A stretch of DNA of 32,950 nucleotides from an uncultured bacterium (GTDB lineage: Bacteria; Verrucomicrobiota; Kiritimatiellia; RFP12; UBA1067), in NCBI GenBank assembly GCA_902772905.1, contig CACYCL010000144.1, positions 1 to 32,950 of the forward strand, given 5' to 3'. Of the stretch, positions 1 to 7,140 are shown one piece after another. Positions within the stretch are counted from its first letter, which is position 1; each line of letters starts with the position of its first letter. A model generated the notes under the pieces. The model was not told the DNA's origin, searched no databases, and worked only from the letters and a program-made list of their open reading frames with translations. A program made the translations under genes and the position numbers.

Positions 1-181
1 CAGCTCGATAGTCGAGCTTTCGGAGCGGTCGGTCAATGACGGGTCGCGTCCTGTAGAGTTCCCAGACTACACGCGCGGCGGCTGGAAAACGGCCAAGTCG
101 TTCACTGTTGACGAGATCGACATGTCCAAGTTCGACTTTGGCAAGGGCGTGACGGAAGACAAGTCCGCGCTGAATACTTGA
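1..181 (+). CDS. C-terminal end of an unidentified protein (partial)
   Basis: An open frame enters from the left edge (first full codon at base 2) and ends at TGA 179-181, giving 59 residues. The peptide contains [14 protein letters not shown] near its start and [15 protein letters not shown] near its end. It is hydrophilic and mixed in composition, with codon use like the rest of the window, so it looks like the end of a real gene. I do not recognise the family. No terminator is visible between its stop and the hipBA promoter. Confidence 0.6.
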   Translation, partial: SSIVELSERSVNDGSRPVEFPDYTRGGWKTAKSFTVDEIDMSKFDFGKGVTEDKSALNT

Positions 182-246
182 TTCGGAGGGGGGCGTGTCA
201 ATCCATGCGCTCTTGCTGTGATGTTCCCGAACGGTGACATTCGTGC

Positions 247-290
247 TTGACTTTGATATCTGCCATGTGGTATGATACCGAGCGGTATCA
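247..290 (+). promoter_or_regulatory. hipBA promoter with overlapping palindromic operator
   Basis: A -35 box TTGACT (247-252) lies 18 bp before an extended -10 box TGG-TATGAT (-10 at 271-276). A perfect inverted repeat, TGATACC (273-279), GAGC spacer, GGTATCA (284-290), overlaps the -10 and the expected transcription start. This is where a HipB dimer would bind to repress its own operon. The arm sequence and spacing resemble, but do not equal, the E. coli HipB operator half-sites. Confidence 0.75.
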
Positions 291-305
291 CAAGGGGTGA
301 ATAGA

Positions 306-518
306 ATGACAGACATCAAAGAGTTGGGCGAATTTGTCGCCAAGGTGCGCAAGGAGCAGGGTGTAACCCAGCTTCAGCTTGCACAGGCCGCTTCTGTCGG
401 GCGGCGCTTTGTTGTTGAACTTGAGAACGGCAAAGAGACAATTCAGACTGGAAAGCTTCTGAAGGTTCTTGAGACGCTAGGCGTTGATGTGACGCTTACG
501 GCGCCAGAAGGAGTGTGA
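306..518 (+). CDS. hipB: HipB-like antitoxin, XRE-family DNA-binding protein
   Basis: A 70-residue helix-turn-helix protein. The segment VTQLQLAQAASVGRRFVVELENGK is an XRE HTH, and the preceding helix (ELGEFVAKVRKEQG) is typical of HipB antitoxins. HipB neutralises the HipA kinase and represses the operon. ATG 306 is preferred over in-frame GTG 297 because AAGGGG (292-297) sits 8 nt upstream as a Shine-Dalgarno site. The stop is 1 nt before hipA, so the two are translationally linked. The palindrome at 273-290 is the likely operator. The function is a family-level assignment and the motif is clear. Confidence 0.88.
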   Translation: MTDIKELGEFVAKVRKEQGVTQLQLAQAASVGRRFVVELENGKETIQTGKLLKVLETLGVDVTLTAPEGV

Positions 519-519
519 G

Positions 520-1785
520 ATGGTTGGCCAGGTTGCAAGGACCGGTGTTCTTGACGTCTATCTACTTGGAAAGAAGGTCGGACAGATTGACTATTCATCT
601 CATCACAACGAGATGCGTTTTGCATATGATGAAGCCTATCTGGAATCTGCCGATGCGGTTGCGCTCTCCTATGCCCTGCCGCTTCAATGTGAGGCATTTG
701 ATTCGGACAGCACGACCATCTTCTTTGAGAATCTCCTCCCGCCAGATCAAGTCAGGAAGAAAATTGGGCCTATTCTCCATATTTCGCACCACAACGTTTT
801 TGGCTTTCTGAAGGCGCTTGGCGGCGATTGCGCGGGTGCCATCTCGTTATGGCCGCATGGACATAAGCCAGATTCAGACGAAGAGCAGGTGAAAAGACTA
901 GATGACGAGGCGGCGGCGGTTGTTCTGGGTTCGCTGCGGAAACGTCCGCTCTATGTCAATGGCATTGACGGCTACCGCATTTCCGGCGCTGGTGCACAGA
1001 ACAAGTTGATAGCCCGAATAGTGGATGGGCATATAGAGCTTCCGCTGTTTGGCGCTCCGTCGACGCACATAATAAAGCCGCCCGTTCAGGACTACGATAA
1101 TTCTGTGTTCAATGAGCTTTTCTCCATGCGACTCGCCGAACGTCTGGGTCTTAAGACGGCGAAGAGCGGTTTGATGCGGATTAATGGCGAAGTATATTAC
1201 TGGACTGAAAGATACGACCGTGAAACGATCAGTGGGAAAATTCGGCGTTTGCATCAGGAGGACTTCTGTCAGATATGCGGAATATCGGGGGAGCTGAAGT
1301 ACGAGGATGAGGGCGGGCCGTCATTTGCGGACTGCATGGCGGCAATGGTCAAAATGAGGGTTGCGCTTTCCGACCGTCTCGCCTTCATAGACAGGATGAT
1401 ATTCAACTACCTGATAGGCAACGCAGATGCGCACGGCAAGAATTCGTCAATCCTGTATCGAGGGAAGACGGGGAGGAGCCTTGCGCCGCTTTACGATGTA
1501 ATGTCAACCGCCGTCTATGAAACGCTTTCGAGGGCAAATGCAATGTCTATCGGTGGAGCGAAGGCTTTTAACGATGTTACACGAGGGAGTTTTGGAAGGA
1601 TGGCGGAGGAAGCAGGCATGCATCCTCGGCTCGTTTTTGATCGCATAGACAAGATGGCAAAGGCCATTGTTCCGGCTGCCGACACGCTCGTGAAAGATCT
1701 TTCCTGCGAGTGGCCAAGTGGGGTGTATGCCGAAATCAAGCACATAATCAATGATCATGTGGCTGTTATATCAGCCATGCAATAG
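520..1785 (+). CDS. hipA: HipA-like serine/threonine kinase toxin
   Basis: A 421-residue protein, close to the usual 420-440 of HipA. HipA toxins phosphorylate translation factors (GltX in E. coli) and cause growth arrest and persistence; the target here is unknown. The N-terminal HipA_N region spans about residues 8-110. The kinase P-loop is RISGAGAQNK (153-162), with Ser155 in the place of the autophosphorylated Ser150 of E. coli HipA. HIIKP (183-187) carries the ATP-contacting lysine. IGNADAHGKN (299-308) is the catalytic loop with Asp303, and LYDV (324-327) supplies the metal-binding Asp326. All key residues are present, so the kinase should be active. It starts 1 nt after the hipB stop and is expressed from the same promoter. 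No terminator is visible downstream. Confidence 0.93.
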   Translation: MVGQVARTGVLDVYLLGKKVGQIDYSSHHNEMRFAYDEAYLESADAVALSYALPLQCEAFDSDSTTIFFENLLPPDQVRKKIGPILHISHHNVFGFLKALGGDCAGAISLWPHGHKPDSDEEQVKRLDDEAAAVVLGSLRKRPLYVNGIDGYRISGAGAQNKLIARIVDGHIELPLFGAPSTHIIKPPVQDYDNSVFNELFSMRLAERLGLKTAKSGLMRINGEVYYWTERYDRETISGKIRRLHQEDFCQICGISGELKYEDEGGPSFADCMAAMVKMRVALSDRLAFIDRMIFNYLIGNADAHGKNSSILYRGKTGRSLAPLYDVMSTAVYETLSRANAMSIGGAKAFNDVTRGSFGRMAEEAGMHPRLVFDRIDKMAKAIVPAADTLVKDLSCEWPSGVYAEIKHIINDHVAVISAMQ

Positions 1786-1841
1786 AATTTGGTTTATGCT
1801 CAGAAATCTTAATTTCGGTAGTTCATGATGCGGGGGAAATA

Positions 1842-1857
1842 TGCTATAATACTCCCA
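1842..1857 (+). promoter_or_regulatory. Extended -10 promoter of pyrD, predicted leaderless
   Basis: TGC-TATAAT (-10 at 1845-1850) ends 6 nt before ATG 1857, so the usual start point 7 nt after the -10 is the A of the start codon. No Shine-Dalgarno site could fit and no clear -35 box is seen. Confidence 0.7.
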
Positions 1858-2783
1858 TGGTGGACTTGAAGGTTGATCTCGGTGGACTTGGGCTGGCATG
1901 CCCGGTCGCAACTGCAAGCGGTACATTCGGATATGGATTCGAATATTGTGGTGCCGTTGACTATTCCAAGGTTGGCGCAGTTACGGCGAAGGGTATCTGT
2001 CTGGAGCCGTGGCCTGGCAATCCTATGCCTCGACATTGCGAGGTGCCGGGTGGTCTCGTCAACGCCATTGGGTTGCAGGGCACTGGCGTTGAGCAGTTCC
2101 TCAATGTAACCGTTCCGTTTTTCGACCAGATGGTTCGCAAGGGCGAAAACTCCGATGTGAAGCTGATCGCCAACATTTGGGGGCGTAGCGTGGACGAGTA
2201 CGTGGAGGTTGCTCGGCGCATAGGCGATGCCGTGGACGCGCTCGAGATGAATGTGAGCTGTCCTAACGTCAAGGCCGGCGGGCACACGTTTGGACAGGAC
2301 CCCAAGGTTCTTGAAGAAGTTGTATCTGCAGTCCGCAAGGCGACAAGGCTTCCGCTTGTCGTCAAGCTCGCGCCGAACGTTCCGTCGATAGTGCCGTATG
2401 TGCGCGCGTGTGAAAGCGCGGGTGCTGATGCGCTTTCTATGATCAACACGCTTCCTGCCATGGTCATCGACATCGAGAAGCGCGTTCCTGTGCTTGCCAA
2501 TCGCACGGGCGGGCTTTCCGGCAGGGGAGTGCATCCAGCGGCGGTAAAGCTCGTCTATGACGCACATGCGGCGTCGAAGCTGCCGATACTCGCAATGGGC
2601 GGCGTATACGAGGCGAAGGACGCGATAGAGTTTCTGTTGGCCGGCGCAACGGCGGTTGCCGTTGGAACCGCAACGTTTTCCGATCCAGGGACTGCCGGCG
2701 CAGTGCATGATGGGATAGTCGCTTACTGCGAGCGCCACGGTTTCAAGTCCGTTGCTGAACTTACGGGGAATCTTTTGGTATAA
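1857..2783 (+). CDS. pyrD: Dihydroorotate dehydrogenase, class 1B catalytic subunit
   Basis: 308 residues, matching class 1 enzymes. It oxidises dihydroorotate to orotate with FMN in pyrimidine biosynthesis, in the cytosol. Visible features are the FMN-site start PVATASGTFGYG (16-27), the substrate loop with GLVNAIGLQ (66-74), and NVSCPN (132-137) with the catalytic base Cys135. The C-terminal phosphate-binding part holds GGLSGRGVHP and LAMGGVYEAKDA. A cysteine base indicates class 1; the N-terminal style fits 1B, which normally pairs with the electron-transfer subunit PyrK, not present in this window. The mRNA is predicted to be leaderless. The TAA stop (2781-2783) lies inside the -10 hexamer of the next gene. 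pyrC is at 25776, far away. Confidence 0.93.
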   Translation: MVDLKVDLGGLGLACPVATASGTFGYGFEYCGAVDYSKVGAVTAKGICLEPWPGNPMPRHCEVPGGLVNAIGLQGTGVEQFLNVTVPFFDQMVRKGENSDVKLIANIWGRSVDEYVEVARRIGDAVDALEMNVSCPNVKAGGHTFGQDPKVLEEVVSAVRKATRLPLVVKLAPNVPSIVPYVRACESAGADALSMINTLPAMVIDIEKRVPVLANRTGGLSGRGVHPAAVKLVYDAHAASKLPILAMGGVYEAKDAIEFLLAGATAVAVGTATFSDPGTAGAVHDGIVAYCERHGFKSVAELTGNLLV

Positions 2784-2792
2784 TATGCGCTG
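2776..2792 (+). promoter_or_regulatory. Extended -10 promoter of the LptF/G-type gene, predicted near-leaderless
   Basis: TGG-TATAAT with -10 at 2779-2784 and ATG 8 nt later (2793), leaving a leader of about 2 nt. The pyrD stop codon TAA is part of the hexamer. No good -35 box is present at 16-18 bp. Confidence 0.7.
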
Positions 2793-3893
2793 ATGAAGAT
2801 ATTGACGCGCTATGTACTGAGAGAGTTCCTTGTCCCGCTGATTTACTGCTTGACGGGTTTCTTCTCCATATACGTGATGTTCGATCTGTTCGGGTCGTTC
2901 TCGCGTCTCATGAGCTCCGATCTCACGTTCGCGGAGACGTTGACCTACTTCTGCGGATATCTGGCTCCGTATGTGCACTACATTATCCCTGCGGCGCTGA
3001 TGCTTGCCACTCTGTACACGATGTGGAGCTTTTGTCGTCATTCCGAGATAACCGCGATGAGAGCCAGCGGCGTCAGTTTCGTGGCAATCGTAAAGCCGCT
3101 CCTTGCGGTCGCGGCGACAATGGCGGTAGTCGTGGCGTGGGTCAACGAGTCGTATGTTCCGGCGAAGGCGCATTGGGCAGCGCAGATGAAGAGAAACTCC
3201 TTTGACAGGGAGACGCTGGAACGTGGCGACAATGTTGTGTTCCGAAACGCTAGGGAGTTCCGTACATGGAACATCGACGAGGTGCTGGACGACGATGCGA
3301 CGCGGCTGAAGAACGTGCGTATCACTATTGACAGGCCGAATGGCGGCGCGCGGATGTGCACAGTGGACGCGGATGCCGCTGAATACCTGGATGGCGAATG
3401 GTGGCTTTCCGGTCTCAACATACAGCACTACGACGCAACTGGACGTGAGATGGCGTCGCCGTCGCCGGAGTCAGACGCATTGTCGCTCAAGTGCTTTCCC
3501 GAATTCTCGGAGATGCCGCGCGACTTTCTCATGCAGAACCGCCCATGGCGCTTCAACTCGGTCGTGGATCGTCTGCGATACATGCGCACGCATCCGGAAA
3601 TGACCGAACACTCGCGCAGGGAATACACATACGATACATGGGCGCAGATAATGTCACCGCTGGCTTGCATAATCATAACGCTTTTCGCCATACCTGCAGG
3701 CATTGCCTCCGGGAGACAGTCGGTGTTCAAGGGGATACTTGGCGCTCTGGGCATGTACTTCTCGTTCTACGGGCTTACCATCGCATGCATGGTGGTTGCG
3801 AAGAACGGATGGTGCGATCCGGTTTTTGGCGCCGTGTTGCCTGATGCGGTGTTTCTTGCCCTTGGCATTTACAGTTTCGTCAAACAGAGATGA
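2793..3893 (+). CDS. LptF/LptG (YjgP/YjgQ) family permease
   Basis: 366 residues with the typical YjgP/YjgQ start (MKILTRYVLREFLVPL) and a first membrane helix at about 12-35. Two more helices lie near 60-80 and 100-120. A periplasmic beta-rich domain spans about 130-265, and three C-terminal helices run from about 285 to the end. LptF and LptG form the inner-membrane part of the LptB2FG ATP-driven lipopolysaccharide exporter. This could be either one; the usual partner gene is not adjacent, and I cannot decide between F and G from sequence alone. The cytoplasmic coupling segment RHSEITAMRASGVS is well preserved. The stop overlaps the next start by 4 nt (ATGA, 3890-3893). Confidence 0.87.
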   Translation: MKILTRYVLREFLVPLIYCLTGFFSIYVMFDLFGSFSRLMSSDLTFAETLTYFCGYLAPYVHYIIPAALMLATLYTMWSFCRHSEITAMRASGVSFVAIVKPLLAVAATMAVVVAWVNESYVPAKAHWAAQMKRNSFDRETLERGDNVVFRNAREFRTWNIDEVLDDDATRLKNVRITIDRPNGGARMCTVDADAAEYLDGEWWLSGLNIQHYDATGREMASPSPESDALSLKCFPEFSEMPRDFLMQNRPWRFNSVVDRLRYMRTHPEMTEHSRREYTYDTWAQIMSPLACIIITLFAIPAGIASGRQSVFKGILGALGMYFSFYGLTIACMVVAKNGWCDPVFGAVLPDAVFLALGIYSFVKQR

Positions 3894-4525
3894 TGTCCGC
3901 AGCCATGATCGTTCTGTCCGCCACGCTTGCGGCCGCCGCGCCGAAAAGCGAAGTACGAAACGTGCGCATATCATCGCCTAAGCTGATGGTGTCGCGGACG
4001 AAGTCAGGCTCCGATGCGATAGTAACCGGTCAGATGCATGTTGACATGTCGTTTGCGAAGGCCACGGCGAAGAAGCCTGTGCTGCGGCTGGTGTCGGTGT
4101 GCGAGGCGAACGGAGCGCTTGTTGCGCACAATGTCTTTCTCGGCAGGCCGCGAACGAATGACGCGATGAAACGCGGCGAGATCATGAATGCCTACAAGCA
4201 GGCAGGAGTCGACATTCCGTTCAAAGAGCGCGATGCGGCCTACTCCGATCCCGCTCGGTTCACGCCGCTTCTGCCGGAAGTGACGAAGGACGTCTATTCG
4301 ACTGCGGTTTACGGAACTGCCGACATCGATCGTGGCTTTTTCCGGCTTGGCAAATGTGCAACGCCGCCGAAGGTCTTGGTGTTTAGGCTGGAGCTGTGGC
4401 AAAACGGCGTGATGGCGGCCAGCTGGGAATCGTCAAAGACTGGCCTGTCGAAGTATGCTCTGCCGGACGACTGGCATGTATGGCGCAAGTATCCGCAGAA
4501 ATTCAAGTATGTTGATGTGCGGTGA
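3890..4525 (+). CDS. Secreted or envelope protein of unknown function
   Basis: 211 residues starting inside the stop of the permease gene (ATGA overlap). The N-terminus MSAAMIVLSATLAAAAPKSE looks like a signal peptide cleaved after an Ala run near residue 17, but it lacks the usual positive charges before the hydrophobic stretch. The mature part has many beta-strand-like alternations, for example VLRLVSVCEANGALVAHN and KVLVFRLELWQNGVM. I do not recognise the family. Overlap with the LptF/G gene on one side and with the first pseudopilin on the other (GTGA, 4522-4525) suggests an envelope role. An LptC- or LptA-like accessory is possible but no such fold can be shown from sequence. Confidence 0.7.
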   Translation: MMSAAMIVLSATLAAAAPKSEVRNVRISSPKLMVSRTKSGSDAIVTGQMHVDMSFAKATAKKPVLRLVSVCEANGALVAHNVFLGRPRTNDAMKRGEIMNAYKQAGVDIPFKERDAAYSDPARFTPLLPEVTKDVYSTAVYGTADIDRGFFRLGKCATPPKVLVFRLELWQNGVMAASWESSKTGLSKYALPDDWHVWRKYPQKFKYVDVR

Positions 4526-4542
4526 CGGAATTGTGGTATAAT
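4512..4542 (+). promoter_or_regulatory. Promoter in front of the pseudopilin cluster
   Basis: TGG-TATAAT with -10 at 4537-4542, plus a possible -35 TTGATG at 4512-4517 (19 bp spacer). It lies at the very start of the first pseudopilin frame, so the transcript would begin near 4549, inside that frame as read from GTG 4522. Confidence 0.6.
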
Positions 4543-4704
4543 ACGCGGTGTGGCGGGCACGCGCGGCGCGGGCAGGCGATGCTTGAGTATGTTCTGTCGC
4601 TCGCAAGCCTAATGGTCGTGGTTGGGATACTTTGGGGACTTGTCGGCGTTGCGCTGCGCTATGCCGACCGCACGGAGGATCTGGTCACTTCGGATTGTCC
4701 GTAG
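4522..4704 (+). CDS. Small Flp-like pseudopilin 1
   Basis: 60 residues if read from GTG 4522, which overlaps the upstream stop as GTGA. After a basic leader comes ARRGQAMLEYVLSLASL. The G-(4 residues)-EY pattern is the class III (Flp) prepilin peptidase site: cleavage after Gly, Glu at +5, then one hydrophobic helix. The mature part is only about 40 residues. The start is uncertain. The promoter at 4537-4542 would begin RNA downstream of GTG 4522 and of in-frame TTG 4531. The next in-frame ATG (4579) lies within the motif itself and would remove the leader. Translation from read-through mRNA starting at GTG 4522 is the simplest reading. Confidence 0.65.
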   Translation: MTELWYNTRCGGHARRGQAMLEYVLSLASLMVVVGILWGLVGVALRYADRTEDLVTSDCP

Positions 4705-4726
4705 TGATTGTGAAAGGAGAAGGAAA

Positions 4727-4945
4727 ATGATGAAGGTATTGAGAAAAGGTCAGACGATGGTCGAATACATCATCATCGTCGCGCTTATCGCGATTTCGCT
4801 CATTGCGGTGTTTACCTATTTGAGCCGTGCAATTGGCAAGAAGACGGCCGGTGCGACCGAGGCGCTTTCCAGCGAGGAGGGCTCAAAGGCTAAGTCGGCC
4901 GCCGATGCAATCAGCGAGGATTCCATCAAGCAGCTCGGGGAGTGA
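4727..4945 (+). CDS. Flp-type IVb pilin-like protein (pseudopilin 2)
   Basis: 72 residues. The leader MMKVLRKG is followed by QTMVEYIIIVALIAISLIAVF, which has the exact Flp prepilin pattern G-QTMV-EY. The mature protein would be about 64 residues, with a small Ala/Ser/Lys-rich tail, the size and composition of Flp major pilins. Such pilins are cut by a TadV/CpaA peptidase and assembled by the Tad machine, neither of which lies in this window. AAAGGAGAAGG (about 4713-4723) is a strong ribosome-binding site; ATG 4727 and ATG 4730 are both possible starts. Of the five pseudopilins this is the best candidate for the major subunit. Confidence 0.8.
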   Translation: MMKVLRKGQTMVEYIIIVALIAISLIAVFTYLSRAIGKKTAGATEALSSEEGSKAKSAADAISEDSIKQLGE

Positions 4946-4952
4946 TTTCCCC

Positions 4953-5417
4953 CTGCGGTTCCGCAGCGGTCAGGCGATGCTCGAGACGGTTCTTGCCGTC
5001 TTGTGCATCACCTTTGTCTTTCTCGTTCTTTTCAACTTGTCGCACATGCTCATGGGCAAGATACTCGTCGAGCACGCGGCGATGCGCGTCGCCCGCGCCC
5101 GCGCCGTCGGCTTCAACGACTTCATGTGCCTCAAGACCGCGCGCGTCGCGGTGATTCCCGTCGCCGGCAAGCGTCTCTGGCCGACGGATGAAGACTTTTC
5201 GGCGGGGAAGGAGTACGCTCGAGTTCGTACATACCTTGAATCTCCAGACGCACCTCGTGCGAATGGGCTCCTTGACTACGAGAACTGGCGCACCATGACA
5301 GTAGACCCGGGAGACGGAGGCCAGTCCGTCGTAACGCTCAAGACCGGTTGGTTCAAGCTAGAAGGCAAGGCGGGAATAGAGGATGGGGCGTCCTACTACA
5401 TGGAGATTGGCCAATGA
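4953..5417 (+). CDS. TadE-like pseudopilin 3 (probable CTG start)
   Basis: The frame contains FRSGQAMLETVLAVLCITFVFLV, an Flp/TadE-type N-terminus (G, then Glu at +5, then a helix). Next comes LVEHAAMRVARARAVG, typical of the region after the helix in TadE proteins, and a soluble C-terminal part; about 154 residues in all. No ATG, GTG or TTG lies between the upstream stop (TGA 4943-4945) and the motif. CTG 4953 gives M-R-F-R-S-G-Q, parallel to the M-R-T-R-R-G-Q start of pseudopilin 5, and GGGGAG (4937-4942) sits 10 nt before it. The alternative ATG 4978 would delete the leader. The stop overlaps the next gene by ATGA. Confidence 0.75.
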   Translation: MRFRSGQAMLETVLAVLCITFVFLVLFNLSHMLMGKILVEHAAMRVARARAVGFNDFMCLKTARVAVIPVAGKRLWPTDEDFSAGKEYARVRTYLESPDAPRANGLLDYENWRTMTVDPGDGGQSVVTLKTGWFKLEGKAGIEDGASYYMEIGQ

Positions 5418-6802
5418 CGGCGCGACGCGGACAGATTGCTCTTTACCTTGTGGTGGTACTTGTCGCAATCACCATACTGATGCTTGCCAATGTAGGCGCA
5501 TTTCTTGCTGTTCGGGCGAAAAACCACGCGATGAACGCCGGTGACGCAGCCGCACTCGCAGCAGCAAAGAGACAGGGAGAGCTGCTGAACGAGATTGGGC
5601 GGCTCAACCTGCGGCATGCGGAGGCTGAGTATGTGGGTGACTGGGCGAGGGCCCGTGAGATAGTGCAGGAGCAGCGCCGCATAGCGTTCCTTGGGCCGCT
5701 AGACTGCATACGCGCAGCAAATCGCGCCGCAAAAGACAATGGAGCCAAGGTTTGCGACGAAATGTCCGGCATCCTGCGCCAACATGTTGCCAACATCCGT
5801 TCCGATTACATGCAGAACCCTGATCTCTATCCCGAGCCGTGGGAGGGAGCATGGGAGGAGTACGCAGCAGAGCTTTCGTCAGTGGTTTCCGAGGGTGTCT
5901 TTGCCGGGCCGGACAACATTGAATTCCTGAACGACATCGAGTGCTTTCCTCTGACGTCAAAGTCGTTTTATTCGATGATAGAGGGCGAGTCGTGGTGCAA
6001 GCTTGTTGTTGCAGGGCAGACGGGTCTGCTTGATCTCGACTTGAGCAACCTGCCACAGCCTGTCTACGGTCAGACTGCAACGGTCGTGAACTGCGAGGTC
6101 TGTTCATTGCATCTTGACGCGCGGATTTTGCTTCTGACATATTTGGAGACGGATGATTTTCGTTTGCTTCTCGAGCGTAACGGTGCATCGTTTCCGCGAG
6201 GGGAACCACCTGCCGTTGATGACCGCCCGCCAGACGATCCATCGCGCATTTACTTTTTCTACGACGATTCCCACTGGCATCCATGGTCGCCGCAGATTGC
6301 GAAAGCGAACCTTCCGCTCGTCGGCACGGTCAAGCCGGAGTTCGACGTGAAGGGGTGCGCGAGCGTCTTCCGCGTCATCGAGGACGTCCCCCAGATGCTT
6401 TCCAATTCGACGCGGAGCGGGGTGTGGAATGCGGCGGCCAAGCCGTTTGGCACCATAACGACGTCGTCAGGTCGATCAGTAGTGATCGACGAAGAGGCGA
6501 AAGGCTTGGTGCTGCCGGCGTTCGAGGCGGTGCGGCTTGTGCCGTTGTGTCTGGCGGATGAAAAGGATCTTTCAACGGCTGACGCTGAATGGCAGCGCTT
6601 CAAGCGAGAAGACATTCCGCGCCTGCTGACAGAAGGTGTGGACGGGATTTCCTCGGCAAGCAAATACGGAGCGTTGCTGAAGAAATGGAACGACCCTGCC
6701 TTTCGTGCTCGCGCCGCCGCGTGGATCGCCGCCAACGCCGAGACATGTCTTCGCGGAACTGGAGCCGAGGGACCAGCAGGAGGCACGTCGTATGCGCACT
6801 AG
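5414..6802 (+). CDS. TadG-like pseudopilin/pilus-assembly protein (pseudopilin 4)
   Basis: 462 residues. N-terminus MTARRGQIALYLVVVLVAIT has the same RRGQ leader, but with Tyr instead of Glu at +5, as in TadG-type proteins. The helix is followed by NAGDAAALAAAKRQGE, the DAAALAxA signature of the Tad/TadG N-terminal region. The rest, about residues 55-462, is a large extracytoplasmic domain with several cysteines. I do not recognise a von Willebrand A domain with certainty, and no clear MIDAS motif is visible. It starts at ATG 5414 by 4-nt overlap with pseudopilin 3 and overlaps pseudopilin 5 by 11 nt, so the genes are co-translated. It could form or anchor the pilus tip or base. Confidence 0.78.
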   Translation: MTARRGQIALYLVVVLVAITILMLANVGAFLAVRAKNHAMNAGDAAALAAAKRQGELLNEIGRLNLRHAEAEYVGDWARAREIVQEQRRIAFLGPLDCIRAANRAAKDNGAKVCDEMSGILRQHVANIRSDYMQNPDLYPEPWEGAWEEYAAELSSVVSEGVFAGPDNIEFLNDIECFPLTSKSFYSMIEGESWCKLVVAGQTGLLDLDLSNLPQPVYGQTATVVNCEVCSLHLDARILLLTYLETDDFRLLLERNGASFPRGEPPAVDDRPPDDPSRIYFFYDDSHWHPWSPQIAKANLPLVGTVKPEFDVKGCASVFRVIEDVPQMLSNSTRSGVWNAAAKPFGTITTSSGRSVVIDEEAKGLVLPAFEAVRLVPLCLADEKDLSTADAEWQRFKREDIPRLLTEGVDGISSASKYGALLKKWNDPAFRARAAAWIAANAETCLRGTGAEGPAGGTSYAH

Positions 6803-7049
6803 GCGGGGGCAGGCCATGATGGAGATGGCGGTCGGGATGTTCGCATTGGCGCTTGTCGTTGGCTTTCTCTGCGTTTTTGCCGTTTTCATCGCCAAGTCCC
6901 TCAAGGTCCAGAATTCACTAAGAAGCTCGGCGCCTCAACCCAGCGGCGAGAAGGTCGAGTTCGGTGATTTCCTATATGGCATCGCCGGTAGGCACTGGCT
7001 GATAGTGAATGAGCGTGTTGCGCTTCCGTCCACGCATATAGCAAAGTGA
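6792..7049 (+). CDS. TadE-like small pseudopilin 5
   Basis: 85 residues. MRTRRGQAMMEMAVGMFALALV has the leader RRG, Glu at +5 and a single hydrophobic helix (about 12-35). A short soluble tail follows, including SLRSSAPQPSGEKVEF. It starts inside the end of the preceding gene. The size fits a minor pseudopilin. It is the last gene of the cluster and is followed by about 90 noncoding bases before asd. Confidence 0.75.
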   Translation: MRTRRGQAMMEMAVGMFALALVVGFLCVFAVFIAKSLKVQNSLRSSAPQPSGEKVEFGDFLYGIAGRHWLIVNERVALPSTHIAK

Positions 7050-7074
7050 ATCATAGCATTGGTAGCTTCGTTTC

Positions 7075-7094
7075 TGCGTCTGAGGCGTGACGCA
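7075..7094 (+). other. Hairpin after the pseudopilin cluster
   Basis: TGCGTC (7075-7080) pairs perfectly with GACGCA (7089-7094) across an 8-nt loop. No T-run follows directly, so it is a weak candidate for a terminator or 3'-end stabilising hairpin of the pseudopilin mRNA. Confidence 0.3.
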
Positions 7095-7123
7095 TCGACT
7101 GTATAACGCGAGGGCGGGGTTTT

Positions 7124-7140
7124 TGGTATAATACGCACTT
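7124..7140 (+). promoter_or_regulatory. Extended -10 promoter of asd, predicted near-leaderless
   Basis: TGG-TATAAT with -10 at 7127-7132; ATG 7141 follows after 8 nt. The sequence after the hexamer (ACGCACTT) is almost the same as that at argG (ACGCACTC). No -35 box is recognisable. Confidence 0.7.

Noticed and set aside
1809..3428. Long open frame on the minus strand (539 codons) opposite pyrD and the LptF/G gene
   Set aside because: The translation is rich in Arg and His, has no recognisable domain and lies opposite two clearly identified genes; it is a codon-bias shadow.
7050..7140. Lysine riboswitch upstream of asd
   Set aside because: Only about 90 bases are available, most of them upstream of the -10; the aptamer needs about 170 nt of leader.
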